NCBI RefSeq assembly: GCF_023515995.1
Contig: NZ_CP097320.1
Location: forward strand, 3,038,001 to 3,102,000
Source of the DNA: Candidatus Mycobacterium methanotrophicum
Lineage (GTDB): Bacteria > Actinomycetota > Actinomycetes > Mycobacteriales > Mycobacteriaceae
DNA: 64,000 nt
Direction: 5' to 3'
Shown: positions 15,036 to 24,436 of the stretch, piece by piece
Layout of the letters: every line of letters starts with the position of its first letter
How positions within the stretch are numbered: position 1 is the first letter of the stretch
Position numbers and translations under genes: made by a program
The notes under the pieces: generated by a model
The model's database searches: none
Told to the model about the DNA's origin: nothing
Seen by the model: only the letters and a program-made list of their open reading frames with translations

Positions 15036-16583
15036 ATGTCGTCCTTCACGAGCATCCTGTTTCCTGGGCCGCAAGCAGAACCCGATATCGACGCCGCTCC
15101 TGATTGCTTCGCTGATCTGCACCTCGACGAAATCGTCGCTGCGGCGACCATCGGAGATATCAATGAGCACCTGAAGAAGTTCTTCCACGCGCCGTTGCAC
15201 GAGATTTCCACCATCGACTACCGCCACCGGCTATTCCACGACCTCGAACGCGAGCAAACACGTGAGCCCATCCAAAGATTTGTCGACGGCATACGCACGA
15301 CGAGACGCGAAGTCAGCCGGGCTGCAAAGCTGTGGCACCCGCTGCAACAGCAGGGGTGGCTCGCCCACGCCGTCGAATCCTGTTGCGGGGCAATAACGCA
15401 GCTTCGCGACGGCCTCACTGGCGTAGAGCTCGCTTCGCAAGGGTTGCAGAGCTTTTTCGACCACGTGGTCGATTACACCGACAGCGACACCTTCCGCAAA
15501 CTGACGGCCGACACCGCGGCACTGCATACCCAGCTGCACGAGGTCCGCTACACGGTGCATATCCAGGGACTGCGGGTCCACGTCGAAAAGTTCAAGGACC
15601 AGAGCGATTACAGCGTGGAGGTGGTGCAGACTTTCGACCGATTCGCCACCGAGGTGCGTGACGACTACCGCGTGCCGTTCGAGAACTACCCCGACATGAA
15701 CCACGTCGAAGAACAAATCCTCGAATGCGTCGCCAAACTCTACCCCGAAACATTTAGCCTGCTTGCCGCCTACTGCGACTGCAACGAACACTTCATCGAA
15801 CCGACGATCGCCCGGTTCGAGCGCGAGGTCCGTTGCTATCTCGCCTATCTGGAATTTGTCCACCGCTTGGGCTCCGCCGGGTTGGCCTTCACCTATCCCG
15901 AGGTAACGGCCGAACCTGGAAGCCTCTCAGTCGAAAACGGCTTTGATCTGGCACTGGCAGTCAAGTCCGTCGCTGCCGATAAACCCGTCATAGCCAACGA
16001 CTTCCACTTGTCGGACGTTGAGCGGGTCTTGGTTGTGACCGGGCCCAACCAGGGCGGGAAGACAACCTTCGCCAGAACCATCGGACAGTGCGTCTACCTC
16101 GCGTCGCTCGGCTGCCCGATACCTGCCAGACACGCGAGCGTGATGCTTCCCGACCGCATATACACCCACTTCGAACGGCAAGGGACGTTGGCGACGCTGC
16201 ACGGCAAGTTCGACGAAGAACTTGCCCGGATGAATGCCATCGCCGATGGCATCACCCCGACATCATTGCTACTCTGCAACGAATCCTTCGCATCCACCAA
16301 CGAGCGCGAGGGATCGGAGATCGCGCGCGGCATCGTTTACGCCATGATCGAAAGCGGCGTGAAAGTCATTTACGTGACCCACCTTTATGACCTGGCCAGC
16401 AGCCTCTACGCACGCCACAACCCCGCCGACTTGTTCCTGCGAGCCGAACGACGTCCCGATGGCGCACGAACGTTTCGGCTGATGCCGGGTGAACCCGAAC
16501 CCACCAGCTACGGGGAGGATTCGTTTCGGCGTGTTTTCGGCGTGCCCGCGGGTATTCGGGGCAACCACATGCCAGCCCGCTGA
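15036..16583 (+). CDS. MutS-family ATPase-domain protein lacking mismatch-binding domains
   Basis: The 515-aa protein keeps the MutS lever/core helices and the C-terminal ABC-type ATPase: Walker [18 protein letters not shown] near residue 338, Walker [17 protein letters not shown], and a switch His in YVTHLYDLA. The N-terminal mismatch-recognition domain (Phe-x-Glu) and connector are absent, so classical mismatch repair is unlikely. ATG 15036 follows AGGTGAGG; an upstream GTG at 15003 lies inside the riboswitch hairpin. It is the first gene of the fluoride riboswitch operon. MutS-like genes are reported companions of fluoride riboswitches; what they do there is unknown. Confidence 0.88.
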   Translation: MSSFTSILFPGPQAEPDIDAAPDCFADLHLDEIVAAATIGDINEHLKKFFHAPLHEISTIDYRHRLFHDLEREQTREPIQRFVDGIRTTRREVSRAAKLWHPLQQQGWLAHAVESCCGAITQLRDGLTGVELASQGLQSFFDHVVDYTDSDTFRKLTADTAALHTQLHEVRYTVHIQGLRVHVEKFKDQSDYSVEVVQTFDRFATEVRDDYRVPFENYPDMNHVEEQILECVAKLYPETFSLLAAYCDCNEHFIEPTIARFEREVRCYLAYLEFVHRLGSAGLAFTYPEVTAEPGSLSVENGFDLALAVKSVAADKPVIANDFHLSDVERVLVVTGPNQGGKTTFARTIGQCVYLASLGCPIPARHASVMLPDRIYTHFERQGTLATLHGKFDEELARMNAIADGITPTSLLLCNESFASTNEREGSEIARGIVYAMIESGVKVIYVTHLYDLASSLYARHNPADLFLRAERRPDGARTFRLMPGEPEPTSYGEDSFRRVFGVPAGIRGNHMPAR

Positions 16584-16647
16584 TCACACAGAGCAGTCGG
16601 CGCGGCGCGCTGCGCAGGCACCCGTCGACGAGAAAGGATTACGACGA

Positions 16648-17046
16648 TTGGCAAGCTATGACTACCGCGCATTGGCCGCGGTCTTCGCCGGTGGCGTGGT
16701 GGGCACCCTGGCCAGGAGCGCAGTCACGGCCCTCATGCCAGCCCCCGAGCCGACGCGCTGGCCGTGGTCGACATTCACTGCGAACATCGTCGGCGCATTC
16801 CTAATCGGCTACTTCACCACCCGGTTACTGGAGCGGTTGCCTGTGTCAAGCTATCGTCGACCCTTCCTCGGCACCGGGGTGTGTGGCGGCTTCACCACAT
16901 TTTCGACCATGCAGGCCGAAATCCTGGCGATGATCGAACATGGGGAATACGGCCTAGCCGTGAGCTATAGCGTCGCAAGTATCGTATTGGGTTTGCTGGC
17001 GGTATATGTGGCCACTGCAGCAGTGCGCCGTGCACAGGTGCTGTGA
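16648..17046 (+). CDS. crcB1: Fluoride channel Fluc/CrcB, subunit 1
   Basis: The 132-aa, four-helix membrane protein is of the CrcB/Fluc family, F--selective channels that work as antiparallel dimers. Signatures are [15 protein letters not shown] (conserved Arg), [11 protein letters not shown] (pore Asn) and [14 protein letters not shown] (the Na+ site and phenylalanine box). The second Phe of the usual TTFSTF is Met. The start is a TTG at 16648 with GAAAGGA upstream; no better start lies after the MutS-like stop. The stop overlaps crcB2 (TGATG). Two adjacent crcB genes indicate a heterodimeric channel. Confidence 0.93.
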   Translation: MASYDYRALAAVFAGGVVGTLARSAVTALMPAPEPTRWPWSTFTANIVGAFLIGYFTTRLLERLPVSSYRRPFLGTGVCGGFTTFSTMQAEILAMIEHGEYGLAVSYSVASIVLGLLAVYVATAAVRRAQVL

Positions 17047-17423
17047 TGACCATCCCGATAGGTGTGTTGATCGCAGGCGGGGTAGGCGGAATGCTGCGTT
17101 TTCTGGTGGACGCCGCCGTGGGCCACAGAGTCAAGCGGTCATTTCCGTTCGGCACGCTAACGGTGAACACAAGTGCCTCAGTGCTGATGGGCCTCGTCAC
17201 CGGCTTCTCCTTCGGGCTGAGCGACCACGCCCTTGCCGCTATCGGTGGATACAGCACGTTCTCCACCTGGATGTTGGAAACCCAACGGCTCGAAGAGGAG
17301 CGGCAACTTGGCACCGCCCTCGCGAATATCGTCGTCAGCATGGTCCTTGGTCTAGCGGCAGCGTTGCTCGGCCAATGGATCGCCGCCACGGTGCTCGGGC
17401 ACCCGATCGGGGAACGACTGTGA
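17046..17423 (+). CDS. crcB2: Fluoride channel Fluc/CrcB, subunit 2
   Basis: The 125-aa second Fluc subunit has IAGGVGGMLRFLVDA, TLTVNTSASVLMGL and AAIGGYSTFSTWML. The usual N-x-x-G step is NTSA here, and TTFSTF reads STFSTW, so this subunit differs from crcB1 at the phenylalanine box. Such asymmetry is typical of heterodimeric Flucs, where the two pores become unequal. ATG 17046 overlaps the crcB1 stop; a GTG at 17043 is in frame. The stop overlaps the start of the DUF190 gene (GTGA), so the three genes are translationally coupled. Confidence 0.93.
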   Translation: MTIPIGVLIAGGVGGMLRFLVDAAVGHRVKRSFPFGTLTVNTSASVLMGLVTGFSFGLSDHALAAIGGYSTFSTWMLETQRLEEERQLGTALANIVVSMVLGLAAALLGQWIAATVLGHPIGERL

Positions 17424-18523
17424 ACCAACCGGCCTGGAAGCTCAGCGCTTACTTCCCCGAGCGCCTACGTACCGTCACCGATGGCACGGGCGCCGCCCGG
17501 CCCGGGTTTCTGGCCGATCACGTACTGAACCTGTTCGATGACCGCGAAGTCGCGACCAGCGTGATGCTGCGCGGCATCGCAAGCTTCGGGCCGATCGGCG
17601 TGCTGCGTACCGACGAGTCGCTGAGCTTGTCGGAAGATCCGCCGGCAGTGGTCTACGCGGTAGACACCGAGTCGACGATCGACGATTTAGTCGACGACGT
17701 CGTGGCCATCACGGGGCGCGGGCTGATCACCCTGGAACGGACGCAGCTGGTTCCCGGTGACGTCTTGCCCGCCCTAGTGGAAGCCCACGCGTGGGATGCG
17801 ATCAAACTCAGCGTGTATGTGGGCCGCACAGCACGCGTCGCCGGGATACCCGCATACCGCGCTTTATGCGATGTGTTGTATCACCACGGATTTGCCTTTG
17901 CCGCAGCACTTTTGGGCGTCGACGGGACTGCGCATGGCGTGCGATACCGCGCCCGATTTTTCAGCCGCAACGTCAACGTTCCGATGATGGTCGTCTCCGT
18001 GGGGACTCCAGACCAGGTTTCGGCCACCGTCACCGAACTCAACGCCGTCATACCGGATCCATTGCTGACCATAGAACGAATCCAGCTCTGCAAGCGGGAA
18101 GGCAAGCTGCTGGCGACACCGCGCGAACTGCCGCCGACTGACGAACATGGGCGGCCGCTGTGGCAGAAGCTGATGGTGCATACCACCGAGGGAGCCACCT
18201 ACGACGGCGCGCCGATTCACCGAGAAATCGTTCGTCGGCTGTTGAAATCGAAAATCGCCCAAGGCGCCACCGCGGTACGCGGCGTCTGGGGATTTCAGGC
18301 CCACAATAGGCCGCACGGCGACAGACTGGTTCAGCTGGTAAGGAAAGTGCCCGTCGTGACCATTATCGTGGACGCCCCCGCGTCAATCGCGCGCAGTTTC
18401 CAAGTAGTCAACGAGCTGACGGCCGACCACGGAGTCGTAACCTGTGAAATGGTCCCCGCCGCACTGTCGATCCACGCGCCCGGTCGGCGTGGCAATCTCC
18501 TGCCGGCCCACTACCACTACTGA
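17420..18523 (+). CDS. Three-domain DUF190 (PII-like) protein, crcB-linked
   Basis: The 367-aa protein has three DUF190 units: residues 1-110 (WKLSAYFPERLRTV, MLRGIASFGPIGVLRTDESL), 120-235 (IKLSVYVGRTARVAGIPAY, ALLGVDGTAHGVRYRARFFS) and 250-350 (LMVHTTEGATYDGAPIHRE, TAVRGVWGFQAHNRPHGD). It is a paralogue of the protein at 6687-7832. DUF190 domains resemble PII trimers, so a single chain with three units may fold as a pseudo-trimer. The GTG start overlaps the crcB2 stop. It is the last gene of the fluoride riboswitch operon and converges with the K+ channel gene, overlapping by 7 bp. Confidence 0.9.
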   Translation: MNQPAWKLSAYFPERLRTVTDGTGAARPGFLADHVLNLFDDREVATSVMLRGIASFGPIGVLRTDESLSLSEDPPAVVYAVDTESTIDDLVDDVVAITGRGLITLERTQLVPGDVLPALVEAHAWDAIKLSVYVGRTARVAGIPAYRALCDVLYHHGFAFAAALLGVDGTAHGVRYRARFFSRNVNVPMMVVSVGTPDQVSATVTELNAVIPDPLLTIERIQLCKREGKLLATPRELPPTDEHGRPLWQKLMVHTTEGATYDGAPIHREIVRRLLKSKIAQGATAVRGVWGFQAHNRPHGDRLVQLVRKVPVVTIIVDAPASIARSFQVVNELTADHGVVTCEMVPAALSIHAPGRRGNLLPAHYHY

Positions 18524-20256
18524 TCGTCGCTTGGGTCTTCGCCGTCAGCGCTCGACTCGGTCGGCGACTGTCCTTTGCGCAGCGTGTCGAGCAGCTCGCG
18601 GTAGGGCCCGACGAGGTAGACGGTGTCGTCGGCGCGAAGGCGGGCGTCGCGGCGTGGGTTCAGTTCAACCCTTGAATTGGGCCGGGTGATGGCGATGACC
18701 CGGGTTTGGGTGGACAGGTCGAACATGCGCAGGCCATCGAGTTTGCTGCCGGGCGCCACGCGCATCGCACCGATCACAAAGGAGCGTTGACCCACCGAGA
18801 ACGTGTCGAGCACCTCCAATCCGATGGCGGCGCCGATGAACCAGGGTGCGGCCAGCTCAACGGTAGAGCGAGCGTTGACGAAACCGAATCGCTGCGCCAG
18901 CGCGAAGCCCAGCGCACGGTCGAATACCTGTAATACGAGCGGAACGCCGGGCCAGTGGTGCATCGGGCGCAACCGGCGACCGAGCATCTCGGCCAGTATG
19001 ATCCCGGCTTCGATGTTGACAATGTCGTCGTGGGTTAGCACCGTCACCGCGCGGGCGCAATCCACCCGCGCCGATTCCAGTGTCTGACGCAGCGTCGCGT
19101 CGCCGAAGATCACCGGCACGTCGAGTTCGCGTGCCGCTGACAAGAACCGGTTCTCCTCATCGATCTCGACCACCGCGACGTCGTGTCCGGTGGCGACCAG
19201 ATCGCGGACCACGCGGATCCCCAGCGCGCTCAGTCCGACGACGACGATGTGGTTACGCAGGTGGCCTACCCGCGGGCGTGCGGCGGCGAGAACGAAGCGT
19301 CGCGACAGCAGTACGTCGGAAATGAACGCGACCAGCAAAGCGATGGTGGTCACGCCGCCAAACATCATCATGGCGGCGAACAGCCGCAACCAGGTGGGCT
19401 GGTCCACGAAGCTGAAGTCGCCGTAGCCAGTCGTGGTGATCGTTTCAACGGTGAAGTACAGCGCGTCGATCCACCCCATCCGAGGGCGCTGGTGGCTCAA
19501 ATGCAACACCACTGTGGAGCCGATAGTCAGCGCGAGCACGGCGGCCACCACCGGGTAGAACGCCGGGTTGATGTCGTTGCGTAAGGCGCGGGCGGCGTCC
19601 AGAGTCCGATGCGGCAGCGGCCGGCGCGATCGCGTTCGAACTGGGCGGGGCACTTCGATGCCCCGGGCGGCCACTTCGTCGGCGGTGCCGATCATCACCG
19701 CCCAGTCACCGGTGTGCGCCTGCAGGTCCCGGCCCGGGCAGACCTCCACCGCGCCGGGGTTGGGGGAGTTTGCGCCGCGGATCACCGCCACCGGGGCCAG
19801 TCCGCCGTACAGTTCACGCAGCGTAGCGTCCCGCGACGCCGAACTGCCCGAGACGGCGAATCGGATACCGGCGGCTTCGAACGGGTGAGTGGCGTGAGCC
19901 AGACAGGCCTCGACGACCGACGGCGCCGCGAGTTCGGCGACGTTCAAGATTGCGCCGGGCCCGTTGCCGTCAGACAGCGCTTGGCACAGCACGTCGTTGG
20001 CCAGCCGCGCCACGACTCGCACCTCGGGGTTAGCTTTCCTTGCCAGCAAGGCGATTTCCAGGTTTGTCGAATCGTCGTCTGCGGCGCAGACAACAGCAAG
20101 CGCGTCGGCAATACCAGCTTCGGCAAGGTCGGTCTCGGTGTCTGCGAGCTCAGTGTCGTCGAGTTTGACAACGGTCGCGCCGGCGTTTTTCAGCTCCTCG
20201 GCGATCGTCGTGGCCAAGGCGTCCTCGCCGCTGACGATGATGTGGTTGGCGTCCAT
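18517..20256 (-). CDS. Two-TM potassium channel with flanking RCK/TrkA domains
   Basis: The 579-aa protein is laid out as RCK-channel-RCK-TrkA_C. Residues 1-130 are a TrkA-N fold (HIIVSGEDALATTIAEELKN, NLEIALLARKANP). Two helices follow around residues 265-360, with the pore ETITTTGYGDFSF carrying the K+ selectivity filter TGYG. A second Rossmann RCK (NHIVVVGLSALGIRVVRDLV, VIFGDATLRQTLESA) and a TrkA-C-like end (RVELNPRRDARLRADDTVYL) complete it. It should pass K+ across the plasma membrane under nucleotide or redox control. ATG 20256 follows the MFS stop by one base, so the two are an operon. Confidence 0.92.
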   Translation of the reverse strand: MDANHIIVSGEDALATTIAEELKNAGATVVKLDDTELADTETDLAEAGIADALAVVCAADDDSTNLEIALLARKANPEVRVVARLANDVLCQALSDGNGPGAILNVAELAAPSVVEACLAHATHPFEAAGIRFAVSGSSASRDATLRELYGGLAPVAVIRGANSPNPGAVEVCPGRDLQAHTGDWAVMIGTADEVAARGIEVPRPVRTRSRRPLPHRTLDAARALRNDINPAFYPVVAAVLALTIGSTVVLHLSHQRPRMGWIDALYFTVETITTTGYGDFSFVDQPTWLRLFAAMMMFGGVTTIALLVAFISDVLLSRRFVLAAARPRVGHLRNHIVVVGLSALGIRVVRDLVATGHDVAVVEIDEENRFLSAARELDVPVIFGDATLRQTLESARVDCARAVTVLTHDDIVNIEAGIILAEMLGRRLRPMHHWPGVPLVLQVFDRALGFALAQRFGFVNARSTVELAAPWFIGAAIGLEVLDTFSVGQRSFVIGAMRVAPGSKLDGLRMFDLSTQTRVIAITRPNSRVELNPRRDARLRADDTVYLVGPYRELLDTLRKGQSPTESSADGEDPSDDQ

Positions 20257-20257
20257 T

Positions 20258-21520
20258 TCAACCGTCCCGCGGTGGTTGATTCGCTGAACCGCGAAGCGCC
20301 ATCGAAGCGATGGTTGCCGCGAGCATCCAGACAGCCGCGTAGCCGAACGCCACGGCGGGCGAGACCAACGTGTACAGCAATCCGGCGACGACGGTCGCCA
20401 CCACGTCACCTGTGGCCTGCACCGCTCCCAGCACTCCGAACCCGCTGCCGCGCAGCCGGTCCGGGAGCAGCTGTGCCACCACCGCGGATTCCGTGGGCTC
20501 GGCAAGGCCGATACCCGCTCCGGCTACCGCGAACGCTACTGCGACCGCGATCGCGTTATGCGCACCGATGGAGAAGGCGCCGTAAGCGATGACATAGACC
20601 GCTGCGCCGGTCGCGAATACCACCCGAGGTCCCGCGCGGTCATACCACCGCCCGGCTACCAAAGATGCGAGTGTCGCAATCACGTTGTGCCCCGCATAAA
20701 TCAGGATCGCGACCGACGTCGCCGTCGTCACCGACCGATGCTGCGACGTGAGCAGCTGGGTCGCGCGCAATATCAGCAGAGTCGTCGCGAGGTTGCCGAA
20801 TTCGAAGAGCAGCACCGGCGCCAGGGCGCGGAGCAGCCCGGCATCGCGCAATGCCCGCAGCTCAAGCCGACGCGGCGAGGATCCGACAGCGGTGTGCCCG
20901 CTGCGCCGGGACTGGCGAGCGGCCACCATGATCGCGATGGCCGCGAACAAACCTGGAACCGCTGCCAGGTACAGCGCCGGCCGGACACCGACCCAGGTCA
21001 CCAACCCGGCCGCCAGCAACGGACCCGCGACGGCGCCAAGGTTGTCACCGGCCCGTTCCAGCCCGAACGCCCTGCCGTGCGCTGTTGTCGGGGTCAGGGA
21101 AGCCAATAACGCATCGCGCGCCGGAGACCGCAGACCACGAGACAACCAGGCGATCGCACGCAGCACCCCAACCTGCCATACGGTTATCGCTGCACCGATC
21201 GCTCCGGTCGCCACCGCGGTGCCCAGATAGCCGCAGGACGCGGTCCGTGCCCGCCCGTGTGGTTCGTTCGCCAACGGCCCGCCGATCAGCTTCATCACGC
21301 CAGTCAGCGCGTCGCTGATTCCGTCGATGACGCCCAGCGCCGCCGCGGAAGCTCCCAGTGTGCTGGTGAGAAAGGCCGGCAGCACCGACGTGGTCACCTC
21401 ATGACCGGAATCCGAGAAGAAGCTTGCCGCTGCGACGGCGCCGACACCGGGTGTCAGCCAGGGTGCGGCGTTCTGGTCCTCGACTATCCCCTCATCGCTC
21501 GTGTGGTCAGCGTCGGTCAT
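20258..21520 (-). CDS. Major facilitator superfamily transporter
   Basis: The ~420-aa protein has about 12 predicted helices. The first transmembrane segment begins with SFFSDSGHEVTTSVLPAFL, a signature of a small MFS group related to YajR/tetracycline-type efflux proteins, and the loop after helix 2 has GPLANEPHGRAR. The C-terminal half repeats the pattern (GRWYDRAGPRVVFATGA). Substrate is unknown. ATG 21520 with GGAAG 6 bases upstream is preferred to a TTG at 21532. It is coupled to the K+ channel gene and lies downstream of the broken kimA-like gene on the same strand. Confidence 0.88.
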   Translation of the reverse strand: MTDADHTSDEGIVEDQNAAPWLTPGVGAVAAASFFSDSGHEVTTSVLPAFLTSTLGASAAALGVIDGISDALTGVMKLIGGPLANEPHGRARTASCGYLGTAVATGAIGAAITVWQVGVLRAIAWLSRGLRSPARDALLASLTPTTAHGRAFGLERAGDNLGAVAGPLLAAGLVTWVGVRPALYLAAVPGLFAAIAIMVAARQSRRSGHTAVGSSPRRLELRALRDAGLLRALAPVLLFEFGNLATTLLILRATQLLTSQHRSVTTATSVAILIYAGHNVIATLASLVAGRWYDRAGPRVVFATGAAVYVIAYGAFSIGAHNAIAVAVAFAVAGAGIGLAEPTESAVVAQLLPDRLRGSGFGVLGAVQATGDVVATVVAGLLYTLVSPAVAFGYAAVWMLAATIASMALRGSANQPPRDG

Positions 21521-21553
21521 GGTTGCTTCCAATCATGGTCATCTGTCTCATGG

Positions 21554-23354
21554 TCATCTGTCGGCCTCAGGTGAGTCTGCGGTGTCTGGCTCGACGAGGG
21601 CCCGCCGCGTCGGCGTCGCAAGCGGACTGCATTCCATCTCAGTGGCTTCGCGCGCGATCAGTTCTTCGTCGCCAGTGGAAGCCACCCGCGCGATCCGGGA
21701 CTCTATGTCGTAGGGCACGATGATCGCCGTCACACCCTGAACTCGGCTGACAGCGCGGGCCGTCTTGTCGGCGGTACGGTCGTGCAGCAGCCGCCCCAGC
21801 AACGGCGAAAACGTTCGACGCGGCAACAGCACCGTCATCTTGGTATCCGGATACTTGGTTTTCGTCTCTTAAAATCAGTTTCTGTGCCGCGCGAGGGATA
21901 TTGCGATCCGGGCAGTCGATCACTCGCAGCGGGCTGTCGTGCTCGAAATGCCGCCAGCGGTCCTGCAACTCAGCGCCATGATCGCGATCTATCACGAAGT
22001 GCACCGCAAGCAGCTCGTCGGCATTGAGTCCCTTTGCGTAGCGCAGCGTCTCGATCTCGGCCAGATCGATCGTGAAATGGTGTCTACTCATCCCGAAGCC
22101 GGCCATCGCGAACGCCGTGAACACGCCGATCGCGTAAAGCGGCACCAGCTTTCTGACCGAACCGCTGGTCACCCACAGCAGTGCCACCGCCAGCACGGTC
22201 AGCGTGATGATGCCGTTGGAGAACCTCAGACGATGACCGCGTTTGGTCAGCGGGCGCGGCAGAAACTGGTCCGCGGCGACAAAACTGGCCAGCGCGGGAA
22301 ACCCGGTGAACGCGGTATTCGCGCCGATGAATAGGATCGCTGCGCTCGACGCCTGCACCAAAAAATACAAGACCTTCCCTATCGCTCCCTGGCCGAAAAC
22401 CGCCCGGGTGATCTCGGAAAGCATCGACGGATATTCATCGACATAGGGAACGACATGGGTGGCGTAGGCGAGCCAGGACACACCGGCCAACAACACGCCG
22501 AGGATAAAAGCCATCACGGTCAGCACCCGGCGACCAGTGACGCCTTGCGGCTCGCGCAAGTAATTCACCGTGTTGGAAATCGCCTCCACACCGGTCAGCG
22601 ACGTGCCGCCGTTGGCAAAAGCGCGCAGCACCACCAGGATCGTTGCCCCCATCACCAGGCCGCCGCCTTGATGGAGCGGCACTCCCCCGACTACGTCGGC
22701 CGGGTTGTATCTGGGTAAACCCCAGAAGATTTCACGAATGAGGCCGGTGACGATCATCAGCGTGATGAAGATCACGAAGGAATAGGTGGCGATCGCAAAG
22801 GTCCGGCCCGACTGGCGCAATCCGCGCAGGTTGGCAAGACAGATGAGCAGCACCGCGTAAACGGTGATTTCCGAGTGGTAGGGACGCAGTTGCGGTATCG
22901 CCGAGACCACCGCCACCGTGCCGGCCGCGGGTTGCACCGCGACGGTGATTACGTAGTCGATCAACAATGCCGCGGCGGCGATCTGCGCCACCCTCGGCCC
23001 GAAATTGTCGCGCGCTACCATATACGAACCGCCGGCCCGAGTGTAGGTCATGATGACCCCGCGGTATGACGCGGTCACCAACGCCAGGATCACCAAAATA
23101 ACGCCGATGATCGGAAGCAGCAACACGAACGCCGCCATCCCGGCGGCAGGCAGTAGCTCGATCATGATTTGCTCCGGACCGTAAGCGGTCGATGAGATTG
23201 CATCCGGTGAAATCGCGCCGAGCGCAACCGGAGTAGACAATCTCTCCGATTCCAGTTGATCGGTGGTTAACGGCTTGCCCAGTAAGCGCCGTTTGAACAC
23301 GTCGGTGAGAGAGGGTGAGATCCTCTGTCTGCCAACCATATTTATCAGCTCCAT
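21554..23354 (-). pseudogene. Broken KimA-like potassium transporter gene
   Basis: The N-terminal ~430 residues are a good KimA/APC-superfamily transporter (LLGKPLTTDQLE, ISPDAISSTAYGPEQI, GANTAFTGFPALASFVAADQ, NGIITLTVLAVALL). Two faults follow. After GFGMSRHH about 88 residues, including the last membrane helices and the linker, are deleted in frame, joining directly to FTIDLAEIETLRYAKGLN. At ~21852-21856 a one-base insertion shifts the frame before PDTKMTVLLPRR, and the correct end continues in another frame to 21554. The likely start is ATG 23354 or 23339 (GGAG upstream). The three intact paralogues in the island show what is missing. Confidence 0.85.
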
Positions 23355-23429
23355 CGTCACTGCTCTTGGCTCGTTACAAAGGCTTCGATGCGCCCTACGG
23401 GCGCGCGCATTACGTAATATCCACCCGCC

Positions 23430-23505
23430 CTTCGTGAATGGGCCGACCACCGAAGGCTACCCAACCGCGAGGGCTCCGCCGGGTGTAGATCACCGAACCC
23501 TTACC
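23430..23505 (-). promoter_or_regulatory. Leader upstream of broken kimA gene sharing a motif with a PPE leader
   Basis: On the minus strand this leader contains GGTTCGGTGA, then CGCGGTTGGGTAGCC and CGGTGGTC. The leader of the PPE gene at 31730 has GGTTTGGTGA, GGGTACGCC and GTGGTGG in the same order. I could not match either to a known riboswitch class. The shared blocks suggest a related cis-regulatory RNA or operator in two places in the island, but the alignment is short and by eye only. Confidence 0.25.
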
Positions 23506-23536
23506 CTGAGTAATGCTGAGATCGCGGCTGAGATGA

Positions 23537-23905
23537 TCAGCGACGCCCCATGGCAGCGGGACCGGTCGCTTCGTCCTCTTGCATACCCGGCTCCGGCGCG
23601 GACGCCTCAGATGGTATGTGCCCAGTCGATTTGTCTATCCAGGTCCACAGGCAATGTGGAAAATCACCCGAGTGGCCCTCGGGATCGGCGGCTCCGACAC
23701 CTTGCGGTGAATTGGGTTCGTGCAGCGCGAATTCGGGAGTCCACGCGGCAAACAGCTCCACAGCGGTGTCGCGCAGCCACCAGGCTGCGCCAATACTCGG
23801 GTGTCCGGCGACCAGCAACTCCAGGGCGGTCGTGAATATCTGAGCACGGACCAAGCAAGAACCCGCTATCGGGTCGCCAATGAAGATCGTTTTCCTATAG
23901 CCCAA
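23537..23905 (-). CDS. Hypothetical protein, possibly a fragment
   Basis: The open frame of 122 codons begins at a TTG and has the codon bias of real genes (high GC3). It reads as a soluble protein: LVRAQIFTTALELLVAGHP, IGAAWWLRDTAVELFAAWTP, FPHCLWTWIDKSTGH. I do not recognise a family, and no good ribosome site precedes it, so it may be the rest of a longer gene. It lies between two transporter loci in a decayed part of the island. The region 23906-24260 upstream of it holds no gene I can support. Confidence 0.35.
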   Translation of the reverse strand: MGYRKTIFIGDPIAGSCLVRAQIFTTALELLVAGHPSIGAAWWLRDTAVELFAAWTPEFALHEPNSPQGVGAADPEGHSGDFPHCLWTWIDKSTGHIPSEASAPEPGMQEDEATGPAAMGRR

Positions 23906-24261
23906 TTCAGCCGCGATCCTTTACAGGCACCGCACTGGACCATGCCGAGCGGATGCCGAAAATAGCGTCTACCCCGCGCAGCTTGCAGGCAGCATCCGAA
24001 CCAGATAAAGAGATCCCAAATGATGCGACCGCGTGCATCAACGCGCCGCCAGCAAGGTCAGCCAAAAAGTTAGGAGACAAAAGTTCGTCCGTGATGACCG
24101 GGTGCAATCACCGATACGGCCATGTAGCAGCCGGGCCTGCACAGCCGGTTCAACCAGTCAGGATCGGGGTGAGCGCCTGCTGTTCCCGGTGTGGACACAA
24201 CGATCGCTTCGACCCGTCGCTGGATTCCCGCATAGGGCGGAGAGACCACCAGGGCGGCGAC

Positions 24262-24324
24262 GATCTGCGGGATCTGCGGGATCTGCGGGATCTGCGGGAT
24301 CTGCGGGATCTGCGGGATCTGCGG
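24262..24324 (+). repeat. 9-bp tandem repeat, 7 perfect copies
   Basis: The unit GATCTGCGG is repeated seven times without a mismatch over 63 bp, followed by a partial decayed copy. Because the unit is a multiple of three, all frames stay open through it, which produces spurious DLR or PQI repeat reading frames. It behaves like a minisatellite (VNTR) and may vary in copy number between strains. It lies just upstream of the CTTCTACCC hairpin that resembles a fluoride riboswitch expression platform. Confidence 0.95.
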
Positions 24325-24329
24325 CATCA

Positions 24330-24390
24330 GATCGCGGCACATGAACGCTTCTACCCTCTCGACGAGCCTCGAGATCGAAGGGGTAGAAGC
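24330..24390 (+). promoter_or_regulatory. Decayed fluoride riboswitch-like 3' end and hairpin
   Basis: GCTTCTACCC (24347-24356) and GGGTAGAAGC (24381-24390) form a perfect 10-bp stem. The same CTTCTACC/GGTAGAAG pair forms the expression platform of the two best fluoride riboswitches in this island. Just upstream, GCGGCACATGAAC stands where the aptamer has CCGGCTGATGG, so the conserved core is degraded, and the 9-bp repeat occupies the place of the 5' aptamer half. A short duplication of the AGCCAGTAGAAG type follows. I read it as a dead or strongly diverged copy upstream of the antiporter remnant and two kimA-like genes. Confidence 0.4.
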
Positions 24391-24436
24391 CAGTAGAAGC
24401 CAGTAGCCATTTTGGCTGGCTCATTGCCAGCCAACG

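Noticed and set aside
23340..23540. c-di-AMP riboswitch upstream of the kimA-like gene, as in Bacillus
   Set aside because: No match to the conserved ydaO sequence blocks on the minus strand.
24241..24330. CRISPR-like array
   Set aside because: The repeats are 9 bp, contiguous and without spacers, so it is a minisatellite.
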